Source: Pyropia yezoensis
Taxonomy: Eukaryota > Rhodophyta > Bangiophyceae > Bangiales > Bangiaceae
Direction of reading: 5' to 3'
DNA length: 64,000 bases
NCBI GenBank assembly: GCA_009829735.1
Contig: CM020619.1
Span: 3,478,590-3,542,589, forward strand
Shown here: in pieces, positions 21,103 to 33,458 of the stretch
Layout of the letters: each line of letters starts with the position of its first letter
Position numbering within the stretch: the stretch's first letter is position 1
Notes under the pieces: model-generated
What the model was told of the DNA's origin: nothing
Database searches by the model: none
The model's input: the letters and a program-made list of their open reading frames with translations, nothing else
Position numbers and translations under genes: made by a program

Positions 21103-21942
21103 CTAATACTCAGACCCAAACACAATGGACGACAGGCGCATGAACGCCTTGTCCACCGCGTAGATCCCCACCGATGATAGAACCATGGCAGCAACAACAA
21201 AGCCCAGGATCTGTGCCACCCGCTGCGTCTCGGGCCAATCCACGACCGCAAACTCCCCGCGGACGGCAACGAGGAAGGCTTTGGCGTCCGCAATCGGCCC
21301 TCCCCCCGAGTCATCGTGAGCGTCGTCGGCCGGCGGCTCGGCGGTCAGTTGCTTCACCGCGTCCGATGCCATCTTGTCCATTGCCGCCGCCGCCTTCTCC
21401 CGCTCCTCAGACGGCAGCGGCGCCTTGAGCGACGTCAGCGACGGCAGGGCGACGGGGGCGCGGCCAGAGCCACCACCGCCCTTTTTAGACCGCCTCGACG
21501 CGGCAGGGGCGGTCGCGGCGCTGTCGCCCGCGTCGTCGGCGGCTGTCGCGGGGGGGGGGGGGGTGGGAATATCACCGGGCACCAGCTCCGACTCGGCCGG
21601 AGCCGACGGGATACCCAGCGACTCCTCCGCGCCGGCGCCCTTCTTGTTGACCAGCGCCGCTCGGAGGGAGCGGGCGCCGCAACGAGAGGGTGCTGCCGGT
21701 GGCCCCACCGCCGGCATGGGCCGCGGGCGTGCCCGCCCGCCTCCGGCCGCCCAGCCGTTGGAAGCAAAGGAGCTGACCGTAGCGGCACGGGCGGCGGACC
21801 GGAAGGGCGGAGGGGGGGCGACCGCCCCCTCCACCCGGGCGCGGCAGCAAAGCCGCGCGCTCCGCAGGGCAGGGACCGCGACGGGGCCTGCGGGGGGGGC
21901 AAACGCCGCCAGCGGCTGACAGGGAGGCCGCGCAGCGCCCAT
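21103..21942 (-). CDS. secE: Plastid-targeted SecE, preprotein translocase subunit
   Basis: The C-terminal about 65 residues have the SecE/Sec61-gamma signature. There is an amphipathic helix (AFLVAVRGEFAVVDWPETQR, with the conserved V.WP turn), then one transmembrane segment (ILGFVVAAMVLSSVGIYAVD) and a short tail. The protein has 279 residues from the chosen ATG at 21942. Before the core lies a long Ala/Pro/Arg-rich stretch: the first about 60 residues lack acidic residues and look like a plastid transit peptide, followed by a Ser/Pro/Ala linker. SecE clamps SecY in the thylakoid Sec translocon, and many algal plastid genomes lack secE, so a nuclear copy is expected. The frame is open to an ATG at 22194, but that extra part looks like spacer. 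It is transcribed divergently from CCT protein 1. Confidence 0.8.
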   Translation of the reverse strand: MGAARPPCQPLAAFAPPAGPVAVPALRSARLCCRARVEGAVAPPPPFRSAARAATVSSFASNGWAAGGGRARPRPMPAVGPPAAPSRCGARSLRAALVNKKGAGAEESLGIPSAPAESELVPGDIPTPPPPATAADDAGDSAATAPAASRRSKKGGGGSGRAPVALPSLTSLKAPLPSEEREKAAAAMDKMASDAVKQLTAEPPADDAHDDSGGGPIADAKAFLVAVRGEFAVVDWPETQRVAQILGFVVAAMVLSSVGIYAVDKAFMRLSSIVFGSEY

Positions 21943-23217
21943 GACGGCCGTGAGGACAAAAGGTCGAGGGGGTCCAGGGAAGGGGGGAAGGGGGGAGGAG
22001 GAGAGAAGGATGAAGGGGGGAAGGGGGCCAGGGGTGTGGGAGGGGGCAGGCGCAGGACGCGGTGACGGGGACGCGCGGGGAGGACCGCGACGCCGGTGGG
22101 CCCGCCGACAGCTGTCACGGTGGGGGGAACGCGCGTGGAGGCGGGAGATGGGGGTTCTCTCCGCCGTGCACCCCCACCGGGGGATCGTCACCACGTGTCT
22201 CGTTTCTTATTGAAAACTGTATCGAAATAAAGTTTCAAGCAGAGTACTCATTGACATTGTCATTCATCCGCACGACTATTGGAGCGAGGCGAGCCTAAGC
22301 TACGCGACCAAACTGCGCTCGCCAGCCAATCATTGGCGTCATGATTGGCTGTTTCGCCACCAGCAGAGGCGCCACGACGAGGCACACACGCCTACGCCAT
22401 CACCCATTGGCCACCGCGCAGGCCCAGCGGGGACTCGCCACCACCCGCTGCCACCCCCCGCCACAGCCCTCGTCAGCTGCCAGCCACCCGCTGTCAAGCC
22501 AGCCAGCACCTCACGGCCATCCATTTCTTGCCCGCGCCGTCGGCCGCCGCAGCGTGCTGTTTGGCCTTGTGGGTCGCGGAGGGGGGGCGTTGCGGGTCGC
22601 CCAGCGCGCCCCACGCACCGTGCAAAGCGCCTCCCCGACCGCGGTCAGAGGCAGCGTCAGCCCCTGTCTTCCCCCACCCACCCCCCCTCCCCCCCCCCAC
22701 CGTGGCTATAGCCGTGGCGTGTCTTTTTGCGCCCGTCGCCGACGCGCTCGCCTGCGCCTTGTCCGTCTACGGCGGTCTTAGCGCAATCCGGACAGCTCCC
22801 CTTGCGTAGCGCTGCCGCCACCGCCGGCGCTCGCGAGGCGCTGCCGCCACCACCGGCGCTCGCGTGGCGCTCCTGCCCCCCCCCCGCCTTGTCCGTCCCG
22901 GGTCGTCGCGGCGCTGCCACCGCCGCCACATCGAGGCGGTCTTTGCTGTTGCCGCCGCTGCCGCCGCTGCCGCCACCGCTGCTGCCGCCGCTGCTTCTGC
23001 TGCTGCTGCCGTCCCCCGGCCGTCGACGCTCGCCAACGTCAGCCAGCGCCCGTAACGGCTCTCCGCCGCTGCCGCTTCTGCGTCCTCTCCCGCCTCTAAT
23101 ACTCCCCCTGTCGCCCCCATCCTCCTCCTCTCCGCCTCCCCCTTCCCGACCCCCCTATCTCTTTCGCCCATCTCACCCATTTGCTTTCCCGCCTCTCCCC
23201 CCCACCCCGTTCCACCC
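21943..23217. promoter_or_regulatory. Divergent intergenic region (secE / CCT protein 1)
   Basis: These 1.27 kb lie between two genes pointing away from each other. They include ATTGG boxes at 22326-22330, 22345-22349 and 22405-22409 and a C/T-rich leader before 23218. Open frames here (for example 22727-23623 +) are GC-driven and rich in Pro/Leu/Arg without family resemblance; I do not call them genes. Part of the leader could be an unrecognised 5' exon of the CCT gene. Confidence 0.35.
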
Positions 23218-24142
23218 ATGCCGGTCCGCCTCCTCCCCCAGCCGCCCATCCCCCCCGCCTACTTGGTCATGGCCGCGGGTGCGCCGCCGCCGCCGCCCAG
23301 CGACGCCCTCCGCGGCGCGCGGCGGCCGGGTGCCAAGGGAGTGCCCGCCCCCCGGGGCCGCCGCTCGGAAGCCGGCCCCACGCCGACGGGGTCGGCGGTG
23401 GCCGCCGCCGCGGCCGTTGCCGCCGCCGCTGCCGCTGCGGCCGCCCCCTCTGCCGCGGCTGTGCTCGCTCCTGCTCCGCTGGCTGCTGCTGGTGCGACGG
23501 GCGCCGCAGGCCTGGGGACGCTGCCAGCCGGCTTTACCCTCCTCTACACCGCTGCCGGTAGCGTCGGTGGCTGCGGCATCGGTGGTGGCGGTGGCGGTGG
23601 CGGTAGGGGTGGCGCCGCCATGATTCCCGCCGCCATCCTGTCGGCAGGCAGCGGCGGCCGCGGCGCGCACCTGCGCTTCCTCGCGGGCGTGCCGGGCGTG
23701 TGCGCGGGCACGGCGGTGGTCGTGCCGCCGCCGCCGCCGCCGCCGGGGGTGGAGCTGGGGGGGGGGGCGGGCGTTGCCGCCGCCCTCTCTGCCGCCACCG
23801 CCGCCGTGGCGGCTGCTGTGGCGGGCGTGGCCGCGCCGGGGGGCGGAGGAGCGGGGGGAGGGGGGCTGGGGGGGGCGGACGAGGTCGACCCCATGGACTC
23901 GGAGGATGACATGGGCATTGTGCACGTCAAGGCGGTGCCGCCGGTGGCGCCGCAGCCCGTCGCACTACCGGCCCCGCAGCTACTGCCGCTCGTCGCGCCG
24001 CCGCCGGTGGCGCCGCCGCCACCGCGCCCACTGCCCGCGGCGCCCGCTGTCCGGGGCCGCCCGCGGCGGGGGCTTGTGCGGGCATCGGCGTTGGCACCGG
24101 CACCCGTGCGGGGCGCTGTTACCTTTGCGCCCGCACCCCTCC

Positions 24143-24177
<35 letters not shown>

Positions 24178-25176
24178 CCCCCCCCCGCGCTCGTACCCCA
24201 GCCGGTGGCGTTGGCGCAGCGCGGCACGGCCCCGGCGGGCGCGTCGGGTGGGCCGGCGGCCGCCATGGCGGGCCGCCCCGTTGCTCTGGCGCCCGCGGGC
24301 GGCGTCGCCTTGGGCGGCTGTGTCGGTGTCGGCGTCATCGGTGGGGGAGGTGGTGGTGGTGGTGGCGGCGGCGGCGGGGCGGGTGCCCCACCCGCCACGG
24401 GTGGCTGCGGCAGCAGCGACTCGCGACTGCCGTTGGGGGTGGGTGGCGGTAGCGTCGGCGGCGGCGGCGGCGGCGTGGGCCTCTACTCCCCGGTGGGGCG
24501 AGTGGCGGCGCTCGCGCGGTACCGTGCCAAGCGGGACCGCCGCACGTACGGGCGGCGGGTGCAGTATGGGTGTCGCAAGGCGATTGCCGACGGGCGGTCG
24601 CGGGTGCAGGGCCGGTTTGTCAAGCGCGCGGAGGAGGCGACGTTGCGGGGGGGGGCGGCGGAGGTGGGGGGGGGCACCGGTGGTACCAGCAGTGCCGGGG
24701 GTGACGGTGGCGGCAGCGGCGATGGCGGCGGCGGTGGCAGTGTCGGCGGCGGTGGGGGCGGCGGTGGCGGTGGTGACAATGTCAGTCGCCGCCTCGACAG
24801 CGACTCGATGGAGGACGGGGGGGACGCTGCCGCCACCGCCGCCGCCGCCACTGCATCGGGCGGAGGGGTGGTCGGGTCGGCGCCCGCCAGCGTCTGTGGC
24901 AGCGCCGCGAGCGCCGACGGCACCGACGGCGGCGACCATGCCGGCAGTGCCGGCGGCGGCGGCGGCGGCGGCGGCGCCGCCGCCGGCGACGGCGCGGGGG
25001 TGGCGGCGGGCAGGGCGGCCGCGGCGTCGGTGGCGCCGCTGCCGGCGGCGGCCGCGTTGGTGGCGCGGCCGCGGGGACGGCCCGCCGCGTGCGGCGCGGC
25101 GTCGGGCGCGCGCAAGCGGGATGGCGGCACGCCGCGGGCGGCCCCGGCGCGCGCGGCTGGCGCGTCGGGGGTTTAA
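23218..25176 (+). CDS. CCT-domain protein 1 (CONSTANS/TOC1-type motif)
   Basis: In this 652-residue, Gly/Ala/Pro-rich, largely disordered protein a CCT domain lies at about residues 428-470: ALARYRAKRDRRTYGRRVQYG, then CRKAIADGRSRVQGRFVKR. CCT motifs bind NF-Y-type partners or CCAAT/CORE DNA in plant CONSTANS, TOC1/PRR and related light and clock regulators, and include the nuclear signal. Two AT-hook-like patches (RGRPRRG near residue 279 and RPRGRP near 620) could add minor-groove DNA binding. There is no B-box or receiver domain. A second ATG at 23269 (MAAGAPP) is an alternative start. Single exon, terminating in TAA. A second CCT gene lies 8 kb downstream on the same strand with the LNK-like gene between. 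The target genes cannot be inferred. Confidence 0.8.
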
Positions 25177-26521
25177 GGGATCAAGGCCACACGGGGGGCG
25201 CCCCGGGGAGGAGGGGGAGGGGTGAGTGGGGGGGGGCGGGGGGCGGAGGGGGGGGGGGGGTTGGCTTCCACGCCGCTGGTGGAGAGAGGCGGGCGTGACC
25301 GCGATTGGGGGAGGGGGAGGTTGGTTGGTGACGGGGAGGAGGGGGGGGCGAGGTGGGGAGGGGGGGGCTTGTCCCCCGCCCACCCCCCCCCCCCCCTCTC
25401 TGTCGTCCTCATCGCCGCTCCTCTATCCTGTTCTACTGTCATGGGCTCTCCACCCGCGGCGTGGATCCCCCCTCCCCTCCCCCCCCCCCCCCCCACTCAC
25501 CCCTCCCCCTCCTCCCCGGGGCGCCCCCCAGATTGGATACACGAGGGGAGGCTGCGTGCGGGGGAGGGCAGACGGCGGGGCGGGATCCGGGCGGGGGGGG
25601 GGCGGCCGCGCGGTGGAGTATGTGTCTACTTTTAGTAGGGGTTGCGAGCGGGGCGTGGGAGGGCCCCCTGTGGTTGCATTTTGTACGTACGGTACAGTAC
25701 GGTTCCTCTTGTTGCGGTGGTGGTGGTGGTGGTGGTTGGTGCCGCCCACGGCCAGAGCGTGGGGCGTTGGCCACCAGCCGCCGCCCCCGTCGCCACCACC
25801 ACCACCACCGCCGCCGCCGCCGCCGCCGTCGCCGCCGTCGCCGCGAACAGACACGGGATGGCGGGCGCCTTTGGTCGCCGCCGCCCCCACCGCTGCCGCT
25901 GGCACAGCGTCGGCTGTGGGTCGGCGCGCGGTCGAGGGAAAGGAAGGCGGGAGGGGGTGTGCAGGAGGGCGGGGGCTGCCGGGGAGTGCAGTATTGTAGT
26001 GAACATGCCCGGCTGCCTTCCCCTTTGGAAAGTCGGTACATACAGACGGTACAGTCGGTATCCGTGAAACTGAACGGAAATGCCACCAAGGCGTCTTTCA
26101 GCATTGGGAAGTGGGAGCTACGCTGTGGCTTGGCGGTGGCGGCGCGTGGCAGCGTCACGCAGCGGCACTCGCGGGTGGGGGTGGGCCACGCCACGCACGC
26201 CCACTGCCGGCAAGGCAGGCGCGAGGCTAGGCACAATAGAAGGAAGGAAAAAAGAGGGGTCGAGCGGACGACGGGACGGGCAAAAAGGGCAACGGGAGGC
26301 CGCCACGCGCACAAGCGCGCGGGGAACCAAAAGGATAGCATAGGAAGAAAGAAATAAAATCCGTGGCAGCGGCCGGTCCACCACACGCACACACGCATAA
26401 CAACAAGCGCGCGACGCCGCGGCGGGCGGGTGGGTGGGTGGGGAGCCGGGCGGGTGGGCGGGCGGGCAAGCGCCGCCCAGCCACCCCTCCAAGCCCCCTC
26501 CCCCGTCCCCCCCGGACGCGG
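25177..26521. other. Convergent intergenic region
   Basis: These 1.3 kb lie between the 3' ends of CCT protein 1 (+) and the LNK-like gene (-). An AATAAA at 26353-26358 on the plus strand could be the poly(A) signal of the CCT gene. Poly-C and poly-G runs (25380-25400, 25480-25496) and a (GGT)n tract near 25718-25740 give long artefactual frames on both strands. No gene is recognised. Confidence 0.4.
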
Positions 26522-28973
26522 CTAGGTTGGCGCCGACGCGGGCGCCGACGCAGCGCCCCCCGGGTCGAGTCCCCTGGCGTCATCGGGTGCCGCGGCCGCC
26601 GCAACGGCGGCGGGCGCCCCCCCACCCCCGCCCGGCGGCGGTGGGGCGCCCCGCGGCCCCCCCCCCCCGGTAGCCCCGGCGGCCCCGCCGCCGGCCCTGC
26701 CCGCCGCGGCGGCCGCGTTGGGGTCCAGGAAGAGCAGTTGGAGAACAAGCTTCTCCGCCGCCGACTGGGCCATCACATCCTCTGCCGTCCACGGCCGGCC
26801 GCCCGGGGCGGTTGGCGCGGAGCGGGCGCCGCCGGGGGGCATGCCCAGGGGGGACGGCCCGCTGCTGCCGCCGCCGCCGCCGTCGCCCCCGCCGCCGGCA
26901 CTGCCAAGCGACGGCGGCGGCCCATTGCCCTCTGCTTTTCTCGCAAGCGCCACGAGCGCATCCCGGATGGCGGCGCGGCCGGCGCCGTCGAGCGTCTCGG
27001 ACGCGGCCGCCGACAGGCGGGAGAGGGACAGCGCCAGCGCCGCGTCCCGCACAGACGACACGCGGGCAGCCGAGAGGGAGACGGGCGGCCGCCGTCGCGA
27101 CGGTGGGTGGGGCGTCGACAGGGCGGGGGGGCGCGCCGGCGAGGCGACTGCCGCTGGGGGCATCATCCCACCCCCGCCGGGGAGGAGAAAGGGCGCCCGA
27201 CCGCCCTGTGGGCGGGCGTGGCCAGACGACACTGCAGCCGATGCCGCGTCGGCGGCGGCGGCTGCGGCGGCAGCGGCCGCGGCGCTCCCGTCCCACGACA
27301 TGGCCGCCCCCGTGGTGGGCATCGGCAGCAGCACCGGCGTGCACGCGGCGGTGGGGGGAGGCGGCGGCGGTGGCGCCGGCGGGGACACGCTGATCCCCGA
27401 CGTCGCGCTGCTGCCAATATCCCCCAACGTGTTGGTCGTCAGCGGCAGCGGTGGGAAGGGGTCAAGCGCCACGGACGTTGGCGCCGTCAGATCCTCCCGC
27501 TTGAGCACCGACGCGCGTGGCGTCGCGGGCGAGGCCACCACCGTCGTCGCCGGCCGGCCGGCCGTCAATGACGGCGGCGGCGGCGGCGGCGGTGGTGGTG
27601 GCGGTGGCGGCTGTCCATGTCCAGACAGCGACCCCGACGGCGGTTGTCCTCTCGAGGACGGCCCGCCGGGGGAGGCAGCACCAGCCGACGCCACTGCCGC
27701 CGCCAGCGCCGCCGCCGCGGACGCGGCGGCAACGCCGCCAGTAGGGGCGGCACCCCCCCCGGCGGCGCCCGCCGCCCCGCGCCCACGGGAGCGCGCGCGC
27801 AGGCACGCCTCCCGGTGGCGCCGGTAGTTGGCCCCATTCGTCGAGATGCTCCGCCCACACACGTCGCACGGGGAGGTGGCGGCGCGGCCCCGCCCCGTTG
27901 GCCCCGCGGGCGACGGCATGGCCACCCCCGATGATGGCCTTGTGGGCGGCGGCGACGGGGCGGGCGTGTTGGGGCCCCCCGACGGGAGGGGCGAGAGGGG
28001 TACCCCCGCCAGGGGGAGGCCGTCGCTCTCTGGGGCGGGGCCACCCATGCCCGGCGCGGGGGGAGTCCCCAGCGACAGCGCCGGCACCTTTACCGTCCGT
28101 ATACGACCCGCGGGGGTGACCGCGCTGGGCGCCTCCGTGGGGGCGACCCGCAGGGGGGAGGACGACCCCCACGCGTGGGCCCGCGAACGTTGCTCCCCCG
28201 TTGGCGCCGCCGCCGCCGTCAGCCCCTCCATGGGCAACGCCCCCGCCGACGCCCCTGCCGCTGCCGCGGCCGCGGCCACGGCCGCCGCGTGTCGCGCCGC
28301 GGGTGACTGCGACGCCGCCGCAGCGGCCGCCGCGGCCGCTGCCGCGGCTAGACCGCCGGCGGGTGCAGCCGCTGATGGCGCCGGCGCTGCGACCGCGGTG
28401 GCCGCCGCGTCAGCCACCACTGGCGTCGGCGGCGGTGGCGGCGGAGGGGCCAGTGGGCAGGCCGGCGACGCCGCCACGGGGGGCGGACTCGCCTTGCCCT
28501 TTGTCGATGGCGGCGGCAGCGGCGGTGGCACCGCCGCGGCGGCGGGCGCGGCGGCGGCGACAAGGTGTGGCGCAAACGATGGCGCCATGCCGTTCATGCC
28601 GCTCATGTCGTACTCGAGCGGCGGCAGCCCGTCGTACGCGTCAAGGTCCACGCCCAGCGCCGACAGGGAGGACCACCCCGCCGCGTCCGCCACGTCGTGG
28701 GGACCGTCGCCCGGGCGGCCGCCGGGCTCCCCCCCCGCCCCGGAAGGCGCACCCCCACCAGGCACTTCCCCCGCACCACCCATCATGAGGAAAGGGTCCA
28801 TGTGGTGGTTGTCCACGCCAAACGCGCCGCCGCCACGGCGGAGCGACACGTCACCGCCGAGGCCCACGCCCGCACCGTCGCCAAAGGTGCCCAGGCCGGC
28901 AAAGACGGCCGCGTCCGAGTCGGCCGACCCCGACACCTCGCAGCCACCGCCACCGCCACCGCCACCGCCACCA

Positions 28974-29017
<44 letters not shown>

Positions 29018-29269
29018 ACCACCCCCACCACCCCCACCACCGGTGGTCCCCCCCCCGGTGCCCACCGCGGCCGCCGCTTGGGGCACCAGCGCCATCCCAC
29101 TCACCTCCCCCCCGTCCTGCGACTGACCCGCCGACGGCACCCCCAGCCCCCCCCGCGCATCGTCCGCGTCGCCCCCATTCAGCAGCAGGTCCGCCAGGTC
29201 ACCCCCGCTCAGCCCGTCCATGTCCAACGACGGCGGGCCGTCGGGAACGTCTGTCGATATGCTCTCCCA
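26522..29269 (-). CDS. LNK-like regulator with C2HC zinc finger (main exon)
   Basis: A long Gly/Ala/Pro-rich protein (about 915 residues in this exon) has two ordered landmarks. One is a C2HC zinc finger, CDVCGRSISTNGANYRRHRE-AC (C-x2-C-x13-H-x3-C), coded near 27804-27870. Near the C-terminus is a helix LDGAGRAAIRDALVALARKA (about 26939-26999), followed after a linker by EKLVLQLLFLDPN (26711-26750). The latter pair follows the C-terminal motif of plant LNK (night light-inducible and clock-regulated) co-regulators, 'LD...IRDSLYRLA..AE' then 'AHLLF.RP'. LNKs are transcriptional co-factors of clock MYB proteins. The exon starts after a pyrimidine-rich CAACAG acceptor (AG at 29271-29270). A GTGAGT donor at 29511-29506 would join in phase a 24-codon first exon from an ATG at 29583. 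The earliest ATG in the main exon is 29221. A long poly-Gly tract (28946-29045) is encoded by GGT/GGC repeats. The LNK call is from a remembered pattern only. Confidence 0.5.
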
Positions 29270-29583
29270 CTGTTGCACACGAGTTGGGGGAGAGGCGGGG
29301 GGGGGGGGAAGAGACGCGGAAGGAGTGATACAAAGAAAGGAAAAGGAACAAACGACCCCGTGACAGATGATCGTCAGTCCTCTCTTCCTTCCCACATCCG
29401 CCACCGCCGCTGGAGGGCCATACCCGGCATGCACCACAGCACCCCAACGGGCGCGCAAGCGCGCCGCGTGCACCCAACACCTGGGCCCCCGACTCGGGCG
29501 CGAGCACTCACAATGGTGCGGCGAGCGCAACGGAGGGGGGGGAACCGACGCCAACCACCCCACCCCCTCCCATTCCCCATCAT

Positions 29584-31218
29584 CAACCCCACCCCCGCCG
29601 CCCGGCCTGGCACGGCCTCTGGCCGCAACGGTGGAGGCGGCACCGCCCCGCCGCCCATCCCCACCGGCAACCACCCCTCCAACCCCCCCAGCAGCTCACC
29701 CACCCACCCACCCACCCACCACCTTCCTCCCGCACTTCCAGGCGCGGCGCCACGCCGACGCGGCAGACCCGCCCGTCGCCAGAGCGCGGGCGCCGCCCGC
29801 GCCGTCGAGATCGGTTTCGGCGGCGGGGGCGCCCCCCCCCCCCCCACCCCCCCGCGGCGACCCGCGGTGATACTCGCACCCCCCCGCCGCCCCGAGTCAC
29901 GTACCGGTCGCTTGATGCCAGCCGCCGTCCCAGCACCGCCGCCGCCGCCGCCGACGCAGGCACCGACACTGACACCGCCACCGCCACCCCCCCCCCCGCG
30001 CCCCCCTCCCCCCCCACCGTTCCAGTGCCGGCTGCCAGCGTCGTGTCCCCCCCCCCCAGTCCGTACGGGGGCATCCCAACCCCCCCCCCCGCCTTCTTTC
30101 CCTCCACCACTCCTCCCCACCTGACCCAACACAATCACTCCAACCCACCCCCGCCCACCCCCCCAACCCCCCCCCCCCCCCAAAGTCCCCGCCTTGCCAC
30201 CCCCCAAACACTCGCCGTCAACGCGTCTGCTGCCCGTCGGCGCCACCCCGCCGCGCAGACACCATGCGCTGGCCACCGCCGTACGCGTCGCGCAGGGGGC
30301 CGGGGGGGAGGGGGCGGGGGAGGGGAGGAGCAGGAGGAGGATGGCCGCAGGTGGGGGGATGGGCAAACGCCGCGGGGGGGAGGGGTTGTGGGGGGGTCGT
30401 CGGGGGGGGGGGGGGTGGGGGGGGCGGGTTGAGGGGGGGGCGGTGGGGGGCGCCTTTCCGCCACACGCCGCGGCGGTGTGCGCACGGAGCGGAGGCGCGG
30501 GCCAGGGCCGGGGAGGGAGGGGGAGGACGCACAAGGAGAGAGGAAAAAAGAGAGGGGCGGGCAAAAAAAGAGAAGGAAAGAATAGACGCAGCGGCCCCCA
30601 CACCCGACGGGCGCCACAGGTGGCGGCGACCCGCGCGGCGGCCACACGCCGCTGGGGGGTGCGTCTGTCCTCGGCTCCGACACGCGCGGCCGCAGGGGGG
30701 GGGGGGGGGATGCTGGGAGGGACGGGTGAGATGGGAGTGGGGGGCCGACGGGAGATAGCAGCGCGGGGCGGCGCGCACCCCCCGCCGAGGCGGCGCGTCG
30801 TCTCGGCCGTGGGCGGTCGTGCAGCGGCTGGCGCACCCTGACCCCCGCCCCCCCCCCCCCCCCCCCCCCCCCCCACGCCTGCCTCCCTGCCTCTGCCGCC
30901 GCCGGCGCGCCTCGACGCGCGCGCCGCGCGGGGCAACGGCCGTGCGGCGGGACGGTGCGCACGCCAGGCAGCGGCGGCGGGTCGGCCGCCGGTCACGGCG
31001 GGGCAGGCGGCGCGACCGGCAGCACAAGCCGCGGCAGCCGCAGCCGCAGGACAGCAGCAGCACGCAGCAGCACCGCGCAGAGCCGCAGACGGCACGGGCG
31101 GGGCGGTCGGGCTGGGCGTCAAGCCCCCACACACCCCCGTGTTCCGCCCCACGCCGCGGGCTCGCCCGCGGTGGCAGGCACAGTCGTCGGTCGGTGCTCC
31201 CCCCCCCCCCCCCCCCCG

Positions 31219-31272
<54 letters not shown>

Positions 31273-33422
31273 ACCCCCCCCCCCCCCCCCCCCGCCCGGG
31301 GGGGGGGGGGGGGGGGGGGGTACGGGCGGGGGTGGGGGAGGGGAGAGGGGAGGGGGGTAGCGTCCCCCACCGGCGTGTGCGTGCGCTGTGCCCCCCCACC
31401 CACCCACCGCCGCCGACGCGCGTCGTCGTCCTTGTCGTTGGGGCCGACGTTGTTGTAGGGAGAGAGGCGCAAAAGAGGGCCGACCGCCGTGGAGAGGCGA
31501 AGGGGGGGGGGGGGGGGAGGGGGAGGGGGGGGGGCTGCGGCGCCGCACCAGCGACCGTCGTAGGGGGCGCGCTCGCGTCTGAGGCCACGGCGGGCCGGCC
31601 GGGGGTTGCCTGCCAGCTTGACGACCACGAGGTTGTGACGACGCCGACCGGCCGACTGACGGGTCGGCCTAGGCGGGGTCCCTGGTGGGGGGGGGGGGGG
31701 TGGGGAGGGAGCGCAGAGGCGTCCGAGCGCGGGGGGCCGCCAGGGCAGTTGCTGAGAAGCGCTCTCAGCCTCACAAGGGGGAAGGGCGTGGGCGTGTCGC
31801 GGCGTGTGGGGGTTGGTTGGTTGGTTGGGGGTGGGGGGGGGGGGGTGGTGGCAGGTGGACCAAACGCGGCACTGCAGTAGATGGGCGGTGGGGGGTCGGG
31901 AGGGGGGGGTGGGGGGGGGGGATCCCTGTTGCTGGTCGCTGGAGGTCTAGTAGGCTCCCTCCCCCCACCCACAACAGGAAATTAAAGTGGATGAAAAAGT
32001 TATCCGATGTCCAAATGAAACGGCGTGTGGGGGGGCCAAGAGGGCGCCCCAGTGGCGAGAGAGGACGCTCATTGGTGGATGGGTCCAAAAATGGGCATCG
32101 TGGGGTGGTGGTGGAGCGTTGGTGGAGCGGCCAACCCCCCGTTTCGTTGGACAATGGAAAAGCGGGGGGGGCAACAAGACAGCGTGCAGCGCCTTGCACC
32201 GGGACCGTCGCCCACCTGTGCGGGTGATTGTAATCACCCCGTGTTGGCTCTTGGCCTCACACGCGGCCCCGCGGTCTGACTGGGCGGAATGCCCCGTCCA
32301 CTCAACGGGGAGAGGGGGTCGTCTCACGATCGGCCCACGGGCAGGCCAGCTGAGATTGGTGACCAAACATTGAAAACAGCTGCTCGAAGTGCGCCAATAG
32401 CTTCGTTACAGAATTGCGGCAGGCGGTCCACGCCAACTTTGGCCTGCCCTAGCCAATGGATGGCTCCAGTCGGAGAGAGTGACCAATTGGACAGAGTGAA
32501 GTGTTTCTTGGAGAAAGAGCAGCCATAAAAAGTCAAAGGAGGAGTAATAGTCACGGAGCTTTTATAGTACAGCCTCTGTGTTTCTTCCCGTGTCTCTGGT
32601 TCACCGTGGCAGTCAGCTGTCGTGGATCGCACCACATTGTGCATACCGATAGGCTGGGCTGGATGGTGAAAACAGTCGTTTTGCGTGGCCCCGGCTCGTG
32701 GGCTTTCGATGACCCCAGCCTGGCGTGGAGGTTCTGCGTAGGACGTGGTCATTGGTTGTATTTCTTCTCTCCCTGTGGCCTCAAATTCCAGACCCCCGCC
32801 GTCATTGGTGCCCCGGTTGCGCGCCGCCGCAACCGGCTCTGTGGCCCGGCGTGGGCTGCCAGCCAGCGACCCACGCCAGCCCAAAGCGGCAAACGCGGCG
32901 ACCCTGTGGCCCAAACGGGCCCACACAAGTGTACGACTGGGCGAATCTGGTGGCCCCCACCGCCCCACGGCGGCCACAGCACGGCTGGGTCCGCCGCCGG
33001 CAGCCAAGCCGCCGCCACCCGCTGCTGCTGGGGAGCGGCGCTGCCCCCTCCCACTCACCCTCCCCCCCCCCCCCCCCCCCCCCCCCTTCTCTGCTCGCCG
33101 CTCTTGCCACCCCCAACCACCAGCCGGGGCGTGTGCGGCGCCAACAATCCCGCGCGCCGCCCGACGACCACCGTGAACAAGCGCCGCGCCGCCTCCGCGG
33201 CGGCCGACACACCACCAAACGGCACGCCGTGCGGTGGCGTTGCACCCTGTCCGCGGCGGCACGCGGCTGGCGCTGGGGGGGAAGCGCGCGCGCGCACGGA
33301 CCGTCGCGGGCGCGCAATCCGCTCGTTGCCCGGCTGCTGGTGCTCCACCGCGCGCGCCGCCACCCGCCCGCCTCGGTGTGGTGAGGGTGGAGCGGGCGCC
33401 TTCAATCCCGTGCGCCGCGACC

Positions 33423-33458
<36 letters not shown>

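Noticed and set aside
23980..25383. Long minus-strand open frame (467 codons) opposite CCT protein 1
   Set aside because: Arg/Pro/Ala-rich with no domain; it arises from very high GC at third positions. The CCT domain fixes the plus-strand frame as real.
27828..29126. Plus-strand open frame (432 codons) opposite the LNK-like gene
   Set aside because: Its content mirrors the Gly/Ala tract as poly-Pro and it has no motif; the zinc finger and C-terminal motif on the minus strand are better evidence.
29374..31972. Minus-strand open frames of 724 and 584 codons
   Set aside because: They run through poly-C/poly-G and overlap each other in different frames. Only the last 24 codons of one (29512-29583) are kept as a possible first exon of the LNK-like gene.
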